Assembly: GCA_964505385.1 (NCBI GenBank)
Contig: CAZDIA010000009.1
Location: 27,480 to 91,479, forward strand
DNA length: 64,000 bases
Reading direction: 5' to 3'
DNA from: SLJN01 sp964505385
GTDB lineage: Bacteria > Bacteroidota > Rhodothermia > Balneolales > Natronogracilivirgulaceae
The position numbers and the translations under genes were made by a program. Below, piece after piece: positions 54,251-63,836 of the stretch. The number at the start of each line of letters is the position of its first letter. Within the stretch, counting starts at the first letter, position 1. Under the pieces are notes generated by a model. The model searched no databases and had not been told where the DNA came from. It was given only the letters and a program-made list of their open reading frames with translations.

Positions 54251-56923
54251 ATGGGCAAACAATGGATATATGCCTTTGAAGATGGTTCAGAAGATATGCG
54301 GGAATTATTAGGTGGTAAAGGAGCCGGTCTCTCAGAAATGAGCCGGTTAGGACTGCCTGTACCCCCCGGATTTACAATCACCACGGAAGCTTGCCTGCAA
54401 TATTTTGAAGAAGGCGAAAAGTTTCCGGAAGGCCTTTGGGATGAAATTCTTGAACGGCTTGCCGAGGTTGAGCAAAAAATGGATCGAAAGTTTGGGGATA
54501 AAAATGATCCTCTGCTTTTGTCAGTCCGCTCCGGAGCAAAATTCTCGATGCCAGGAATGATGGACACCGTGCTGAACCTCGGTCTTAATGATGAAACGCT
54601 CGAAGGTTTTATCAAAACTTCGGGTGATGAACATTTTGTTTACGATTCTTATCGCCGATTAATCCAAATGTACGGAGACGTTGTACTCGGTATATCATTG
54701 GATAATTTTGAAAGTATTTTAGAAGAGTCACGTGAAAAACTTGGAGTTTCAGTAGATTCTGATATTACTGTTGAAGAATTAAAATCAATTTGTGAAAAGT
54801 TTAAGAAAGTAGTTGAGAAAGAAACCGGCAAACCCATGCCTCAGGATCCGAAGGAACAACTTCGGGAGGCAGTTGAGGCGGTTTTTGCATCCTGGAACAC
54901 CAAGCGTGCCCGCAATTACCGTGAGCACCACGGGATCTCCCATGATCTGGGTACAGCATGTAACATCCAGACGATGGTGTTCGGAAACATGGGAACTGAC
55001 TCAGCAAGTGGTGTAGCGTTTACCCGAAATCCATCCACTGGTGAATCCAAGCTTTATGGTGAATATCTTACCAATGCTCAGGGTGAAGATGTCGTGGCTG
55101 GTATTCGCACACCGGACTCTGTAGAGAAAATGAAGACCGAGTTTCCCGACGCTCATGAAGAGCTCCAAAGGGTCTGTGATATACTGGAAGATCATTATAA
55201 TGAGATGCAGGATATCGAATTCACGCTTGAGCGTGGAAAATTTTGGGTTCTTCAGACCCGTGCGGGTAAGCGAACCAGCAAAGCTGCTGTTGTAATCGCA
55301 TCAGATATGGTCAAAGAAGGTATAATCGACCGTCAAACCGCTTTGCGCCGGGTAACTCCGGAACAGATCGAAATTTTGCTGCACCCGCGTTTTCAGGCGG
55401 ATGAGCTTAAAAAAGCGGAAAACGAAGGGCGAATGCTTGCCAAAGGCCTCAACGCTTCCCCGGGAGCTGCCGTTGGCAAAGTTGTATTTGATGCCGATAC
55501 CGCAGAAGAATGGGGAAAAGATGATAAAGTCATTCTGGTGCGGCCGGAAACCACACCTGATGATGTTCACGGCTTCCTGAAATCAGCCGGTGTCCTGACC
55601 CAGCGTGGCGGCATGACTTCACACGCTGCTATCGTTTCCCGTGGCCTTGGTATCCCTTCTGTAGTTGGGTGTGATGAACTGCAAATTGATCTGAATAAGA
55701 AAACAATTAATGCAGGAGATCAGCAGCTCAAAGAAGGTGATACAATATCAATTGATGGCTCAACAGGTAAAGTCTATAAAGGTGAGCTGCCGACTCTCGT
55801 GCCTAATATTGATGAAGAAGAGGAGCTGATCAACCTGCTTTCCTGGGCTGATGAATTTCGCGAGCTTGGCGTGCGTGCGAATGCAGATACGCCCGAAGAT
55901 GCCAAACGTGCGCGATCCTTCGGAGCTGCAGGTATCGGTCTCTGCCGAACAGAACACATGTTCTTTGGTGAGGACCGGCTGCCGATAATGCGCGAAATGA
56001 TTCTCGCCCAAAATACAGAGCAGCGCAAGAAAGCTCTTGATAAGCTGATGCCAATGCAAAAAGATGACTTTCTTGGTGTTCTGCGCGCAATGGATGGCCT
56101 GGGTGTCATCATCCGGCTTATCGATCCGCCGCTTCATGAGTTCCTGCCGAACTATGAAGAACTTATCCGCGAAGTTGCTGAACTGAAAGCTAAAGGCGAC
56201 TCAAGCAAGCTGGCTGAAAAGCAAGAAATGCTTGAAATAGTTGAAAGCATGCATGAGGCCAATCCCATGCTTGGACTCCGCGGCGTGCGGCTCGGCATGC
56301 TCTACCCTGAAATCGTTGAGATGCAGGTACGAGCTATTATGGAAGCTGCAAGTGAGCTCAAAGAGGAAGGTCTGGATCCTCATCCGGAAATCATGATCCC
56401 CCTCGTTTCGGTTAAAACCGAATTGAGTACGATGCGTGAACGTCTGGTTTCCACTGCTGAAGCGGTAACAAATGAGAAAGGCGTTGATGTGAAATATCAG
56501 TTCGGCACCATGATTGAGCTTCCACGCGCATGCATGGTAGCCAACGAGCTGGCAGAAGAAGCTGAATTTTTCTCATTCGGTACCAATGACCTCACTCAGA
56601 CAACTTACGGTATATCCCGTGACGACGCTGAAGGAAGATTCCTCGCTCGTTATGTTGAAGATGGTGTAGTTCCGGTCAATCCTTTCTGGAGTATTGACCG
56701 TGAAGGTGTCGGCGACTTAATGAGAATAGCCGTTGATAGAGGTCGCACTACCCGATCCGATATTGAACTGGGTATTTGCGGCGAGCATGGCGGTGATCCT
56801 AAGTCAATTCAGCTTTGCCATGAACTTGGCCTGAATTATGTAAGTTGCAGTCCATTCAGGGTGCCGGTAGCACGGCTTGCGGCAGCCCGGGCGGCAATCG
56901 ACGCACAATTAATAGATGTCTGA
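54251..56923 (+). CDS. ppdK: Pyruvate, phosphate dikinase
   Basis: Interconverts pyruvate + ATP + Pi and phosphoenolpyruvate + AMP + PPi. The N-terminal ATP-grasp region (GGKGAGLSEMSRLGLPVPPG, RSGAKFSMPGMMDTVLNLG) is followed by the swivelling phosphohistidine domain (LTQRGGMTSHAAIVSRG) and the PEP-binding TIM barrel (GLCRTEHMFFG, RGVRLGMLYPEI, SFGTNDLTQTTYG, CGEHGGDP). About 890 residues, full length. ATG 54251 is chosen with AGGAG seven bases upstream; the frame extends to GTG 54245. It ends in a strong terminator, so it is a single-gene transcript. Suggests a gluconeogenic or PPi-conserving step at pyruvate/PEP. Confidence 0.97.
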   Translation: MGKQWIYAFEDGSEDMRELLGGKGAGLSEMSRLGLPVPPGFTITTEACLQYFEEGEKFPEGLWDEILERLAEVEQKMDRKFGDKNDPLLLSVRSGAKFSMPGMMDTVLNLGLNDETLEGFIKTSGDEHFVYDSYRRLIQMYGDVVLGISLDNFESILEESREKLGVSVDSDITVEELKSICEKFKKVVEKETGKPMPQDPKEQLREAVEAVFASWNTKRARNYREHHGISHDLGTACNIQTMVFGNMGTDSASGVAFTRNPSTGESKLYGEYLTNAQGEDVVAGIRTPDSVEKMKTEFPDAHEELQRVCDILEDHYNEMQDIEFTLERGKFWVLQTRAGKRTSKAAVVIASDMVKEGIIDRQTALRRVTPEQIEILLHPRFQADELKKAENEGRMLAKGLNASPGAAVGKVVFDADTAEEWGKDDKVILVRPETTPDDVHGFLKSAGVLTQRGGMTSHAAIVSRGLGIPSVVGCDELQIDLNKKTINAGDQQLKEGDTISIDGSTGKVYKGELPTLVPNIDEEEELINLLSWADEFRELGVRANADTPEDAKRARSFGAAGIGLCRTEHMFFGEDRLPIMREMILAQNTEQRKKALDKLMPMQKDDFLGVLRAMDGLGVIIRLIDPPLHEFLPNYEELIREVAELKAKGDSSKLAEKQEMLEIVESMHEANPMLGLRGVRLGMLYPEIVEMQVRAIMEAASELKEEGLDPHPEIMIPLVSVKTELSTMRERLVSTAEAVTNEKGVDVKYQFGTMIELPRACMVANELAEEAEFFSFGTNDLTQTTYGISRDDAEGRFLARYVEDGVVPVNPFWSIDREGVGDLMRIAVDRGRTTRSDIELGICGEHGGDPKSIQLCHELGLNYVSCSPFRVPVARLAAARAAIDAQLIDV

Positions 56924-56948
56924 TTCTATTAAGGCTTTTGTAAACGAT

Positions 56949-56984
56949 AAACCCACTTCGATTATGTATCGGAGTGGGTTTTTT
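56949..56984 (+). terminator. Rho-independent terminator after ppdK
   Basis: AAACCCACTTCGAT (56949-56962) pairs with ATCGGAGTGGGTTT (56968-56981) around a short loop with one mismatch, followed by a T run to 56984. It starts 25 bp after the ppdK stop codon. Confidence 0.85.
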
Positions 56985-57072
56985 AAAAGAGTTAGAGGAT
57001 GGTGAAACGGTGAACTGAACGCCCATGAAAGCGAATACTTTCAGGGTCCCGATTTTGTTCACTGTACGGATA

Positions 57073-57107
57073 ATTCAAATAAACTATACCTTTCAGGTTA
57101 TTTGAAT
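57073..57107. repeat. 10-bp inverted repeat upstream of the SagB-like gene
   Basis: ATTCAAATAA (57073-57082) and TTATTTGAAT (57098-57107) are exact inverted copies separated by 15 bp. They lie about 90 bp before the SagB-like start. It could be an operator or a hairpin; nothing else supports either. Confidence 0.35.
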
Positions 57108-57198
57108 AATGACAAGCTTATCAATCATATCAATTTGGGAGGCTTCCAAAGTATTTGTTCTCATGTTGATTTACAACCTTTGACCTCAGGAGGTCAAT

Positions 57199-57891
57199 AT
57201 GCAACTATTAATCAATGGATTATTCATTTCCTTATTATTGGTTTCATGCAATCTTCAGGAAGAGAATAACGAGTTAAACCGTGACGATATGGAAGAAATT
57301 ACTTTGCCTGAACCCGAAATAACCGGAGAAGTCCCGCTGGAAGAAACATTGGAACAGCGGAGGTCAGTACGTGATTATACAGATACTCCGGTATCACTGG
57401 AAGAAATCGGGCAACTCGCATGGGCTGCGCAGGGTATAACTGAGGAAATGTCGGGCTATCGTACTGCCCCATCCGCCGGTGCCACCTATCCGATTGAACT
57501 TTACTTTTTACTCACGGGCGTCGAAGATATTTCTGACGGGATCTATCATTATCAAATCGGGGAGCATTCACTTGTTAAAACTATAGATGGCGATCAGCGA
57601 TCTTCACTATTTGATGTTGCACTTCAGCAGGATGCCATCACGAATGCTCCGGTGGTCATGGTTATAACCGGTGTTCTTGCACGAACCGAGCAACAATACG
57701 GAGGACGTGCCCGGCGATATATGCACATGGAAGCCGGACATGTTTCTCAAAATATCTATCTTCAAAGTGTGCCACTCAATTTGGGCACAGTTTGCATAGG
57801 AGCTTTTGACGATGATGGTGTATCCAATGTGTTAGAACTGGATGAAGGTGAGTATCCACTTTATATCATGCCGGTAGGCAAAGTTAATTGA
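57199..57891 (+). CDS. SagB/ThcOx-family nitroreductase-like lipoprotein
   Basis: A 230-residue protein. A lipoprotein signal (MQLLINGLFISLLLVSC) precedes a SagB-type FMN dehydrogenase domain: LEQRRSVRDYTDTPVSLEEIGQLAWAAQG, TAPSAGATYPIELYF, HMEAGHVSQNIYLQ and YPLYIMPVGK. In azol(in)e-peptide pathways SagB oxidises heterocycles, but no SagC/D cyclodehydratase or precursor is here; stand-alone lipoprotein forms occur in many bacteria. AGGAGG sits six bases before ATG. Substrate unknown. Confidence 0.85.
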   Translation: MQLLINGLFISLLLVSCNLQEENNELNRDDMEEITLPEPEITGEVPLEETLEQRRSVRDYTDTPVSLEEIGQLAWAAQGITEEMSGYRTAPSAGATYPIELYFLLTGVEDISDGIYHYQIGEHSLVKTIDGDQRSSLFDVALQQDAITNAPVVMVITGVLARTEQQYGGRARRYMHMEAGHVSQNIYLQSVPLNLGTVCIGAFDDDGVSNVLELDEGEYPLYIMPVGKVN

Positions 57892-58344
57892 AAGTATTCG
57901 GTATGTGATTCCGGTCGAAAATCTTCCATGGTAGAAGAAGAAAGCATACCGATCAGCACTAAAGCGTAGTTGTTTTTTCCGATACCGATAGTTTTGAGTT
58001 GGAGATTGTACCCTAATTGGTTTTATCAAAGCAAAAAATAAACTTGCCTCCTGAAATTTCTTTTTGATTGAATCAAAATCGGGATCGGGATCGCTATCGG
58101 TATCGAATACCCCCATTAAACTGTTAAACCTTTCCACCCCCATGCGATAAACTCTTCATCCAAAGAATACTATTCAATTTATTGGGCTTACCCGCAAACC
58201 CTGGGCTAATTCGTCGATAGAAGTGATTTACATCTGTTTTTTAAGTAGCTTGGTGCTATATTTTTTCGATACCGATACCGATACCGATACCGATCTTGAT
58301 CGCAATGGTTATCGCTACAAAGATTTCAAAAATCTGACTAAGCT
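57892..58344. repeat. Intergenic region with hexanucleotide repeats
   Basis: (CGATAC)4CGAT occupies 58267-58294. A related array in the opposite sense (ATCGGGATCGGGATCGCTATCGGTATCG) lies near 58078-58107, and a short CCGATACCGATAG at about 57978. The inverted arrangement could form a long imperfect stem. No gene is supported. Confidence 0.6.
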
Positions 58345-59622
58345 TTATGGTTTAACCGTAGGTCTGAAATTCTGTTCAATTTTGGAAAAATTGTGATCCA
58401 GAAAATCAGCTTCAAACTCCTCATTTGTCGGATAATAGAATCCGAAGACTTTTTGCCAGATGGTGGCAGTTTCCATGCAGAGATAAAAATAGACGTGATC
58501 ATGCCAATCACCGAATGATTGATAAAGCGTTTCGAAAAGTTCAACTTTCAAATCTTCCGGATAGGTAATTTTCCCATGTGGATCACGATCCAGCGGAAAC
58601 TGCAAAATCTTTGTAGGAAAACCGAGTTCTCTGATACGTTTGATCGCCGGCTGAATCAGTGTGAGTGTTCCCATTGAAATAAACAGCACTTCAGACGGAT
58701 TGAACATTTGTTTTACCCTCGAAACTAATCCGGTATATTCCGTCTGCCACTGATCATAATAAATTATGGGATGAAAGTGAAAAGCGATGGGTATCCCCTG
58801 CTCTGCCACTTTTTTTGCAGATGCCAGACGTTTTTCCAAAGATGCCGTAAAATGCTCTTCTTTATTTACAATAGTTGATGTATTCAGGCTCCAGCTTACC
58901 ACAATATTTGACGGCAGATTTAGTGAAAGCAGATCATCAACGTTGTTAGTCTTGGTCTTGAATTCAAGCAGAACATTCGGATGGCTGTGTGCAAATTCAA
59001 CCAGGTCTTCCAGCATCCCGTTACGGTTACCCCAAACCAAAGAATCGGAAGACTGCCCCGTTCCGAAATGATACTTTCGATGCGGATCAATCGGTATCTG
59101 ATTTAGTTTTTCTTTGAGATTCTCTTCAACAACAAAATGATCACTGTAAAATGTCTGAATGGAGCAATATGAACATCCCAGCGGACAGTTTTCTACTGCG
59201 TCAATAGTTTTCAGGTTGCAGCAGACAGTCTCATCTGATGCAACCGGACACTCACCATAAATTTTTCGGTCAGTGGCCTTTCTCCTGATTGATCTTGCTG
59301 ATGGCTCAGGAAGTGCGGTAATCCCGGGTTTACTGTAATCCGGCGGTTGATTTCGTAAATTCTCAACATAGTTGCGCGCTTGCCTGATAAATTCATCCTT
59401 ATGAACCGCCCGCGAATCCAGCTCTTCCCACCATTGCATAAGTGTGGATTCACCCCACATTTCAAGATCCCGTTCACATTTTACCAACTCATAAAATTGC
59501 TGCTGTGAAAGCTGATATTCAAACGCTCGCTTTTCAATAAATGAACGTGATAACTCCGGCAATGCGCGATAAAGGTGGTACTGCTGAAGCTTTTCAAATT
59601 TCGAATGGTAGGAAGCGGACAT
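58345..59622 (-). CDS. Radical SAM protein of the spore photoproduct lyase (SplB-like) family
   Basis: A 425-residue radical SAM enzyme. The [4Fe-4S]/SAM motif is CPLGCSYCSIQTF near residue 150. The later blocks YHFGTGQSSDSLVW, LLEFKTKTNNVDDLL, NIVVSWSLNTSTI and IPIAFHFHPIIYYDQW match the spore-photoproduct-lyase group. True SPL repairs thymine dimers in spores; spores are not expected here, so DNA repair or another radical reaction is possible. It is a stand-alone gene, divergent from the U32 gene. Confidence 0.85.
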   Translation of the reverse strand: MSASYHSKFEKLQQYHLYRALPELSRSFIEKRAFEYQLSQQQFYELVKCERDLEMWGESTLMQWWEELDSRAVHKDEFIRQARNYVENLRNQPPDYSKPGITALPEPSARSIRRKATDRKIYGECPVASDETVCCNLKTIDAVENCPLGCSYCSIQTFYSDHFVVEENLKEKLNQIPIDPHRKYHFGTGQSSDSLVWGNRNGMLEDLVEFAHSHPNVLLEFKTKTNNVDDLLSLNLPSNIVVSWSLNTSTIVNKEEHFTASLEKRLASAKKVAEQGIPIAFHFHPIIYYDQWQTEYTGLVSRVKQMFNPSEVLFISMGTLTLIQPAIKRIRELGFPTKILQFPLDRDPHGKITYPEDLKVELFETLYQSFGDWHDHVYFYLCMETATIWQKVFGFYYPTNEEFEADFLDHNFSKIEQNFRPTVKP

Positions 59623-59756
59623 TTTGTATTAGTGAGGATTTAAAAATCATCTGATTTACAGATTATAAATGCAAATTATTATTCATTATTTTGCAATATT
59701 CAGAATTTTTGGTCTTTATATCCTATTAAGATAATAACTACTCTCCTATTTAATAA

Positions 59757-60992
59757 ATGAAACATCCTACAGAAATTATGGCTCCGGCCGGTGATCACGC
59801 CTCATTACGCGCAGCAATTCAAGGTGGTGCAGATTCGGTTTATTTTGGAATTGAGCAGCTAAATATGCGGGCTAAATCATCTAATAATTTCACTCTTGAA
59901 GATTTACCGGAAGTAACCGGTTTGTGCCGGAAAAATGGAATCAAAACTTATCTCACGCTGAATACCATTCTTTATGACGATGATTTGCCCGTGATGAAAC
60001 AGCTTGTGGATGCCGCCAAGGAACATAAGGTTTCAGCGATTATTGCATCCGATCAGGCCGCGATATCATATGCCCGCAAGCGGGGTGTTAAAGTACATAT
60101 TTCCACACAGGCAAATATCTCTAATATTGAAATGGTGGAATTCTACAGTCATTTCGCGGATGCTGTGGTTTTAGCGCGAGAGCTTAGCCTTGAGCAGGTA
60201 GCTGCTATAGCGAGACAAATTGAAGAGCGCCAGATCAAGGGACCTTCAGGAAACCTGGTTCAGCTTGAGGTTTTCGCACATGGCGCTCTATGCATGGCAA
60301 TATCCGGGAAATGCTATTTAAGTCTGCACACCCATAATTCCTCAGCTAATCGCGGCGCTTGCAGGCAAAATTGCCGACAGACTTACAGTGTAAAGAGTGA
60401 TGATAACAACGAACTCTTAGTGGACAACGAATATATAATGTCGCCCAAAGATCTTTGCACTATCGATTTTCTTGATGAAGTGCTTTCCGCCCGAGTACAA
60501 ATTTTAAAAATAGAAGGCCGCGGGCGATCGCCGGAATACGTAAAAACGGTAACGCAATGCTATAAAGAAGCGGCCCTATCGATACATCAGGGATCATACT
60601 CTGCTGAAAAAATTGAAGAATGGAAGAGTCGGTTATATCAGGTATATAACAGAGGGTTTTGGGATGGCTACTACCTTGGAAGGCATCTGGGAGAATGGAG
60701 TCGAAAACGTGGCTCAGAAGCTACCAGGAAAAAGATATTCCTCGGCAAAGTTCTGAATTACTACTCCAAAGCGGAAGTCGCGCATTTGTTAATCAAAAAC
60801 AGAAAGCTAAGCAAAGACCATACTGTGCTCATCATTGGAAATACCACCGGAGTTGTGGAAACAGAAGTTGAATCACTTTGGGTGAATGATCGCTCATCAA
60901 ATGAAGCATTAAAAGGGGAAGAATGTACAATCAAAGTAGGCGAAAAAGTGAGAGAGGGTGATGATGCTTATATTTGGGAGTATAAGGAATGA
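59757..60992 (+). CDS. U32 family protein, tRNA hydroxylation type (TrhP/YegQ-like)
   Basis: A 411-residue U32-family protein. MAPAGDHASLRAAIQGGADSVYFG begins the TIM-barrel-like fold. VFAHGALCMAISGKCYLS with its cysteines, then NRGACRQNCRQTY, carry the cluster-ligand cysteine set; ILKIEGRGRSPEYVKTVT follows, and a C-terminal beta domain ends the protein. Members are RlhA, TrhP (prephenate-dependent tRNA U34 hydroxylation) and UbiU/V. The layout best fits TrhP, but this cannot be settled here. A bidirectional terminator follows. Confidence 0.85.
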   Translation: MKHPTEIMAPAGDHASLRAAIQGGADSVYFGIEQLNMRAKSSNNFTLEDLPEVTGLCRKNGIKTYLTLNTILYDDDLPVMKQLVDAAKEHKVSAIIASDQAAISYARKRGVKVHISTQANISNIEMVEFYSHFADAVVLARELSLEQVAAIARQIEERQIKGPSGNLVQLEVFAHGALCMAISGKCYLSLHTHNSSANRGACRQNCRQTYSVKSDDNNELLVDNEYIMSPKDLCTIDFLDEVLSARVQILKIEGRGRSPEYVKTVTQCYKEAALSIHQGSYSAEKIEEWKSRLYQVYNRGFWDGYYLGRHLGEWSRKRGSEATRKKIFLGKVLNYYSKAEVAHLLIKNRKLSKDHTVLIIGNTTGVVETEVESLWVNDRSSNEALKGEECTIKVGEKVREGDDAYIWEYKE

Positions 60993-61052
60993 ACTAATTT
61001 TTACCACATAAAAACTGATTTTGATCAGACATTGATTTACTTATGGATCGTC

Positions 61053-61090
61053 GAAAAAAAGGCGTTCTGAAAAATTTCAGAACGCCCTTT
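61053..61090. terminator. Bidirectional rho-independent terminator
   Basis: GGCGTTCTGAAA (61061-61072) pairs exactly with TTTCAGAACGCC (61075-61086) over a 2-nt loop. An A7 run precedes it and T4 follows it, so it can stop both the U32 gene (+) and the GLUG gene (-) that converge on it. Confidence 0.9.
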
Positions 61091-61130
61091 TAAATCCTGC
61101 TCTGCTGCAATGATCAAATTCGCCGTTTAT

Positions 61131-62951
61131 TTATTTGATAAACGTCATAGTGCGTGATTCGACATGGCTGCCGGCCGTAATGCGGTAGATATACGTACCA
61201 CTTGAGAGCCCCGAGGCATCAAATGTGGCCGTATGTGTTCCCGCACTCAAACGGTCATCAACCAGTGTAGCTACACGCTGACCTAATGAATTGTAGACAT
61301 CAAGCCGGACATCCATATTGTTCGGAATGGTGAACTCAATGTTAGTTGATGGGTTGAACGGGTTGGGGTAGTTTTGCTCAAGTTGATACTCACCCGGAAC
61401 TTCGGATTCCGTGATCACCTCAGCACTTGTTACTTCTTCCTGGTCACCGAACGTGTTATCGACCACCTTATCTCCGGTAACTTCGATGTCACGGTTGGGG
61501 TCGCCTTCCCATTCACCTACATCCCAATCGGGTTCATCTTCTATAAGAAAGTACTTGTATTCGTGTTCTCCGCCTTCAACAGTCAATGTGATGGTGTAGA
61601 TATCTTCATCATCAGAGGGCTCCAACATGAAATCAGTATCCTGGCCTGGCTGTGTCCAATCACCGGCGAAAGTACCTGCTACATAGACATCATGCGCATC
61701 CGGGTCAAATTCCGGTGCATCCTCGAATTCATCTACGCGGGACATATCGACATTTAGGGTCAGCTCATAACCGTCTTCTACATCTTCAAATTGCAGAAAC
61801 GGGTATCCTTCATTTACCGACTCATCGATAGCCCAAATATCATCGAAATTCCACTCGGCAAAGGTATCCGAATCTTTCATTTCGTCCGTAGTTTTACCTT
61901 CGGCGATTTCAGCATCTTCATGATATTCTCCATCGCCATAAGCGTCTTCCAGACCGGATACATCGGTATCCCAAAAGGTGTTTATAAGCATGCTTATATC
62001 GTCATCAGTTTGAGGGTCTTGGGGAGGATCCTTATACCCGACTACACCGCCAACCTGGATATCTTCTATTTGATCATCTGCATCAGTAGTATCATTGAAA
62101 GCGTCAATCCATTCTTGATCTCCTTCAACCTCTCCTACAAAATAGGAATTGATAACCCTTGCGCCGCCACGCCAATGGTGGCCGACAATACCTCCGATTC
62201 TGTAAGTGCCTTTTACATCAGCTATTGCATAAGAATCGTATATCATCGATCCACCTCCGTGCTGACCGTTAATTCCGCCGATCCAGCGGTTCATGTCACT
62301 CGGATTATCGGTAGTGATGCTACCTTTATAATAAGCCTGCTCGAGTACGGCTCCGGCTGTCATCTGGCCATAAATACCACCTACGATTCTGCCTTCCGTG
62401 TTGATATCAACATAGGAGCCAACATTTCTTACATTGCCGGCTGACTGTCGGCCGGACAGGCCTCCAAAAAGTGTATTTTGTCCGGTAGATGTTATCGTAC
62501 CACTGACTGTAACATTCTCTACATCCGTGACTTCCAATTCACCTGCGAGCACTCCGATTCCACCAACCTCGGTTGACGTAATATCCGCATCCAGGACACT
62601 CATATCATGGATATTGGCCTGGAAAGCTCGGGCAAAAAGACCACCCCAGGTTACTTCGGTGTCAATAGTCAAGCCCCGGATAGTATATCCCTGGCCATCG
62701 AAGCTACCCATAAATCTATTATCAGCGTCACCTATAGGCTCCCAGCCTTCGTCATTGTAGTCGCCGTATCCGTCGGTATCTTCATCAAGATCGTTCAACA
62801 GCACATATTCCGCTTCCAGGTCATTGCGCACATCATTAAGATCATGCCAGTCAGAGATTTCAATCTCATCCGCGTTGGCCCATTGAGAACCGCCTATAAT
62901 GATTGCCAATGACATCACAAAAGCAGTCAGTATTTGTAAGGTATTCTTCAT
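61131..62951 (-). CDS. GLUG-repeat type IX-secreted protein
   Basis: A 606-residue secreted protein. The Sec signal (MKNTLQILTAFVMSLAIIIGGSQWANA) is followed by GLUG-type beta-helix repeats (FMGSFDGQGYTIRGLTID, TEVGGIGVLAGELE, VGGIYGQM, IGGIVGHHWRGG, VGGVVGYKDPP). A CBM48-like domain follows (HDVYVAGTFAGDWTQPG, YKYFLIEDEPDWD). The T9SS sorting tail is intact (LEQNYPNPFNPSTNIEFTIP, VYNSLGQRVATLVDDRLSAG, YIYRITAGSHVESRTMTFIK). Probably a surface adhesin or glycan-binding protein. Stand-alone gene. Confidence 0.85.
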   Translation of the reverse strand: MKNTLQILTAFVMSLAIIIGGSQWANADEIEISDWHDLNDVRNDLEAEYVLLNDLDEDTDGYGDYNDEGWEPIGDADNRFMGSFDGQGYTIRGLTIDTEVTWGGLFARAFQANIHDMSVLDADITSTEVGGIGVLAGELEVTDVENVTVSGTITSTGQNTLFGGLSGRQSAGNVRNVGSYVDINTEGRIVGGIYGQMTAGAVLEQAYYKGSITTDNPSDMNRWIGGINGQHGGGSMIYDSYAIADVKGTYRIGGIVGHHWRGGARVINSYFVGEVEGDQEWIDAFNDTTDADDQIEDIQVGGVVGYKDPPQDPQTDDDISMLINTFWDTDVSGLEDAYGDGEYHEDAEIAEGKTTDEMKDSDTFAEWNFDDIWAIDESVNEGYPFLQFEDVEDGYELTLNVDMSRVDEFEDAPEFDPDAHDVYVAGTFAGDWTQPGQDTDFMLEPSDDEDIYTITLTVEGGEHEYKYFLIEDEPDWDVGEWEGDPNRDIEVTGDKVVDNTFGDQEEVTSAEVITESEVPGEYQLEQNYPNPFNPSTNIEFTIPNNMDVRLDVYNSLGQRVATLVDDRLSAGTHTATFDASGLSSGTYIYRITAGSHVESRTMTFIK

Positions 62952-63534
62952 TTTACAACTCCATTTTTTGTTATTTGGGTGTGAATCATCGCCTTTTGGT
63001 ATTATCTGCCGTATCGGCGCAAGAGTTTGATTAACCCCGGGAACTTAAATCTTAAAAGCCGATCGCTCCGTCACGTTCGCAGAACCATCGGTGATATATC
63101 GCCAGTTTCATAAATGTACTTATAGATCATTACAGCAATACACACTCAAATTGCAATAAGATTTAAATGCCAACCGCACACATTCAGCATTAACATCCAA
63201 AAGATCACCTTAATAACCTATAATATATGTTAAAAAAAACAAAAAAATATTTCTTTCTTTTATCACCCTTAATAACTGCCGATAATATGTCCACAACCGC
63301 ATTTTTTATCGATGCACGGTATTTTTTGAAATCGAGAATTGAAGAAGGCAAAAGGAAAACAATCTCTTATTAAAGAAGGAACTGATGAGGAGGTGAAAAG
63401 ATCAAGCGAAAAATGATAGCGTGTATTTTGACAGTCAATGAATGAACTTATATATAAAATCGTTAATTTTGATAACCGAAATATTTTATTCCATGCTAAT
63501 AATATTTGAGCGATACTTAACTGCCCCTCAATAA
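62952..63534. other. AT-rich intergenic region without recognised features
   Basis: A 583-bp gap. Short frames occur (for example a 27-codon frame from the ATG at 63286), but none has a family match or a convincing ribosome site. A GAGGAGGTG string at 63389 looks like a ribosome site but leads to no open frame. I see no tRNA, terminator or known RNA. Confidence 0.5.
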
Positions 63535-63743
63535 ATGCAAAACAAACTTATAAAATCTATTATTGAGCACGCATCAGATGGTATTATAGTAACAGATGCG
63601 AATCAGATCGAGGCACCGAACGGGCCGCGCATCATATTTGTAAATGATTCCTATTAAAAATGACGGGTTTATCGCGTGATGAAGTCATAGGTAATATGCC
63701 ACGCATTTTACATGGTCCGGAAACTGACCGAAAGTTGTCTTGA
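63535..63743 (+). pseudogene. Frameshifted PAS-domain gene fragment
   Basis: Frame 1 (63535-63657) reads MQNKLIKSIIEHASDGIIVT and ends GPRIIFVNDSY then stop TAA 63655. From the ATG at 63660 a second frame continues KMTGLSRDEVIGNMPRILHG then PETDRKLS and stops at 63741. The two halves are consecutive parts of one PAS domain (FVNDSYxxMTGxSRDEVIGxxPRILxGPETDR). A frameshift at 63655-63660 breaks it and everything downstream is lost. Probably the remnant of a LOV/PAS sensor kinase gene. Confidence 0.8.
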
Positions 63744-63836
63744 TTTTGAACAAACTGCATCTCCTTTAAATACGCTGAAAAACCAGATGCCTGACAACGA
63801 TATTTGATCAAAAATCAATAAACTCATTGGCTCCTA

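Noticed and set aside
58267..58294. Possible CRISPR-like array
   Set aside because: The unit is only six bases with no spacers; it is a microsatellite. No cas gene is present.
61791..62444. 217-codon frame antisense to the GLUG protein gene
   Set aside because: It lies inside a repeat-rich secreted protein gene on the minus strand and shows no domain.
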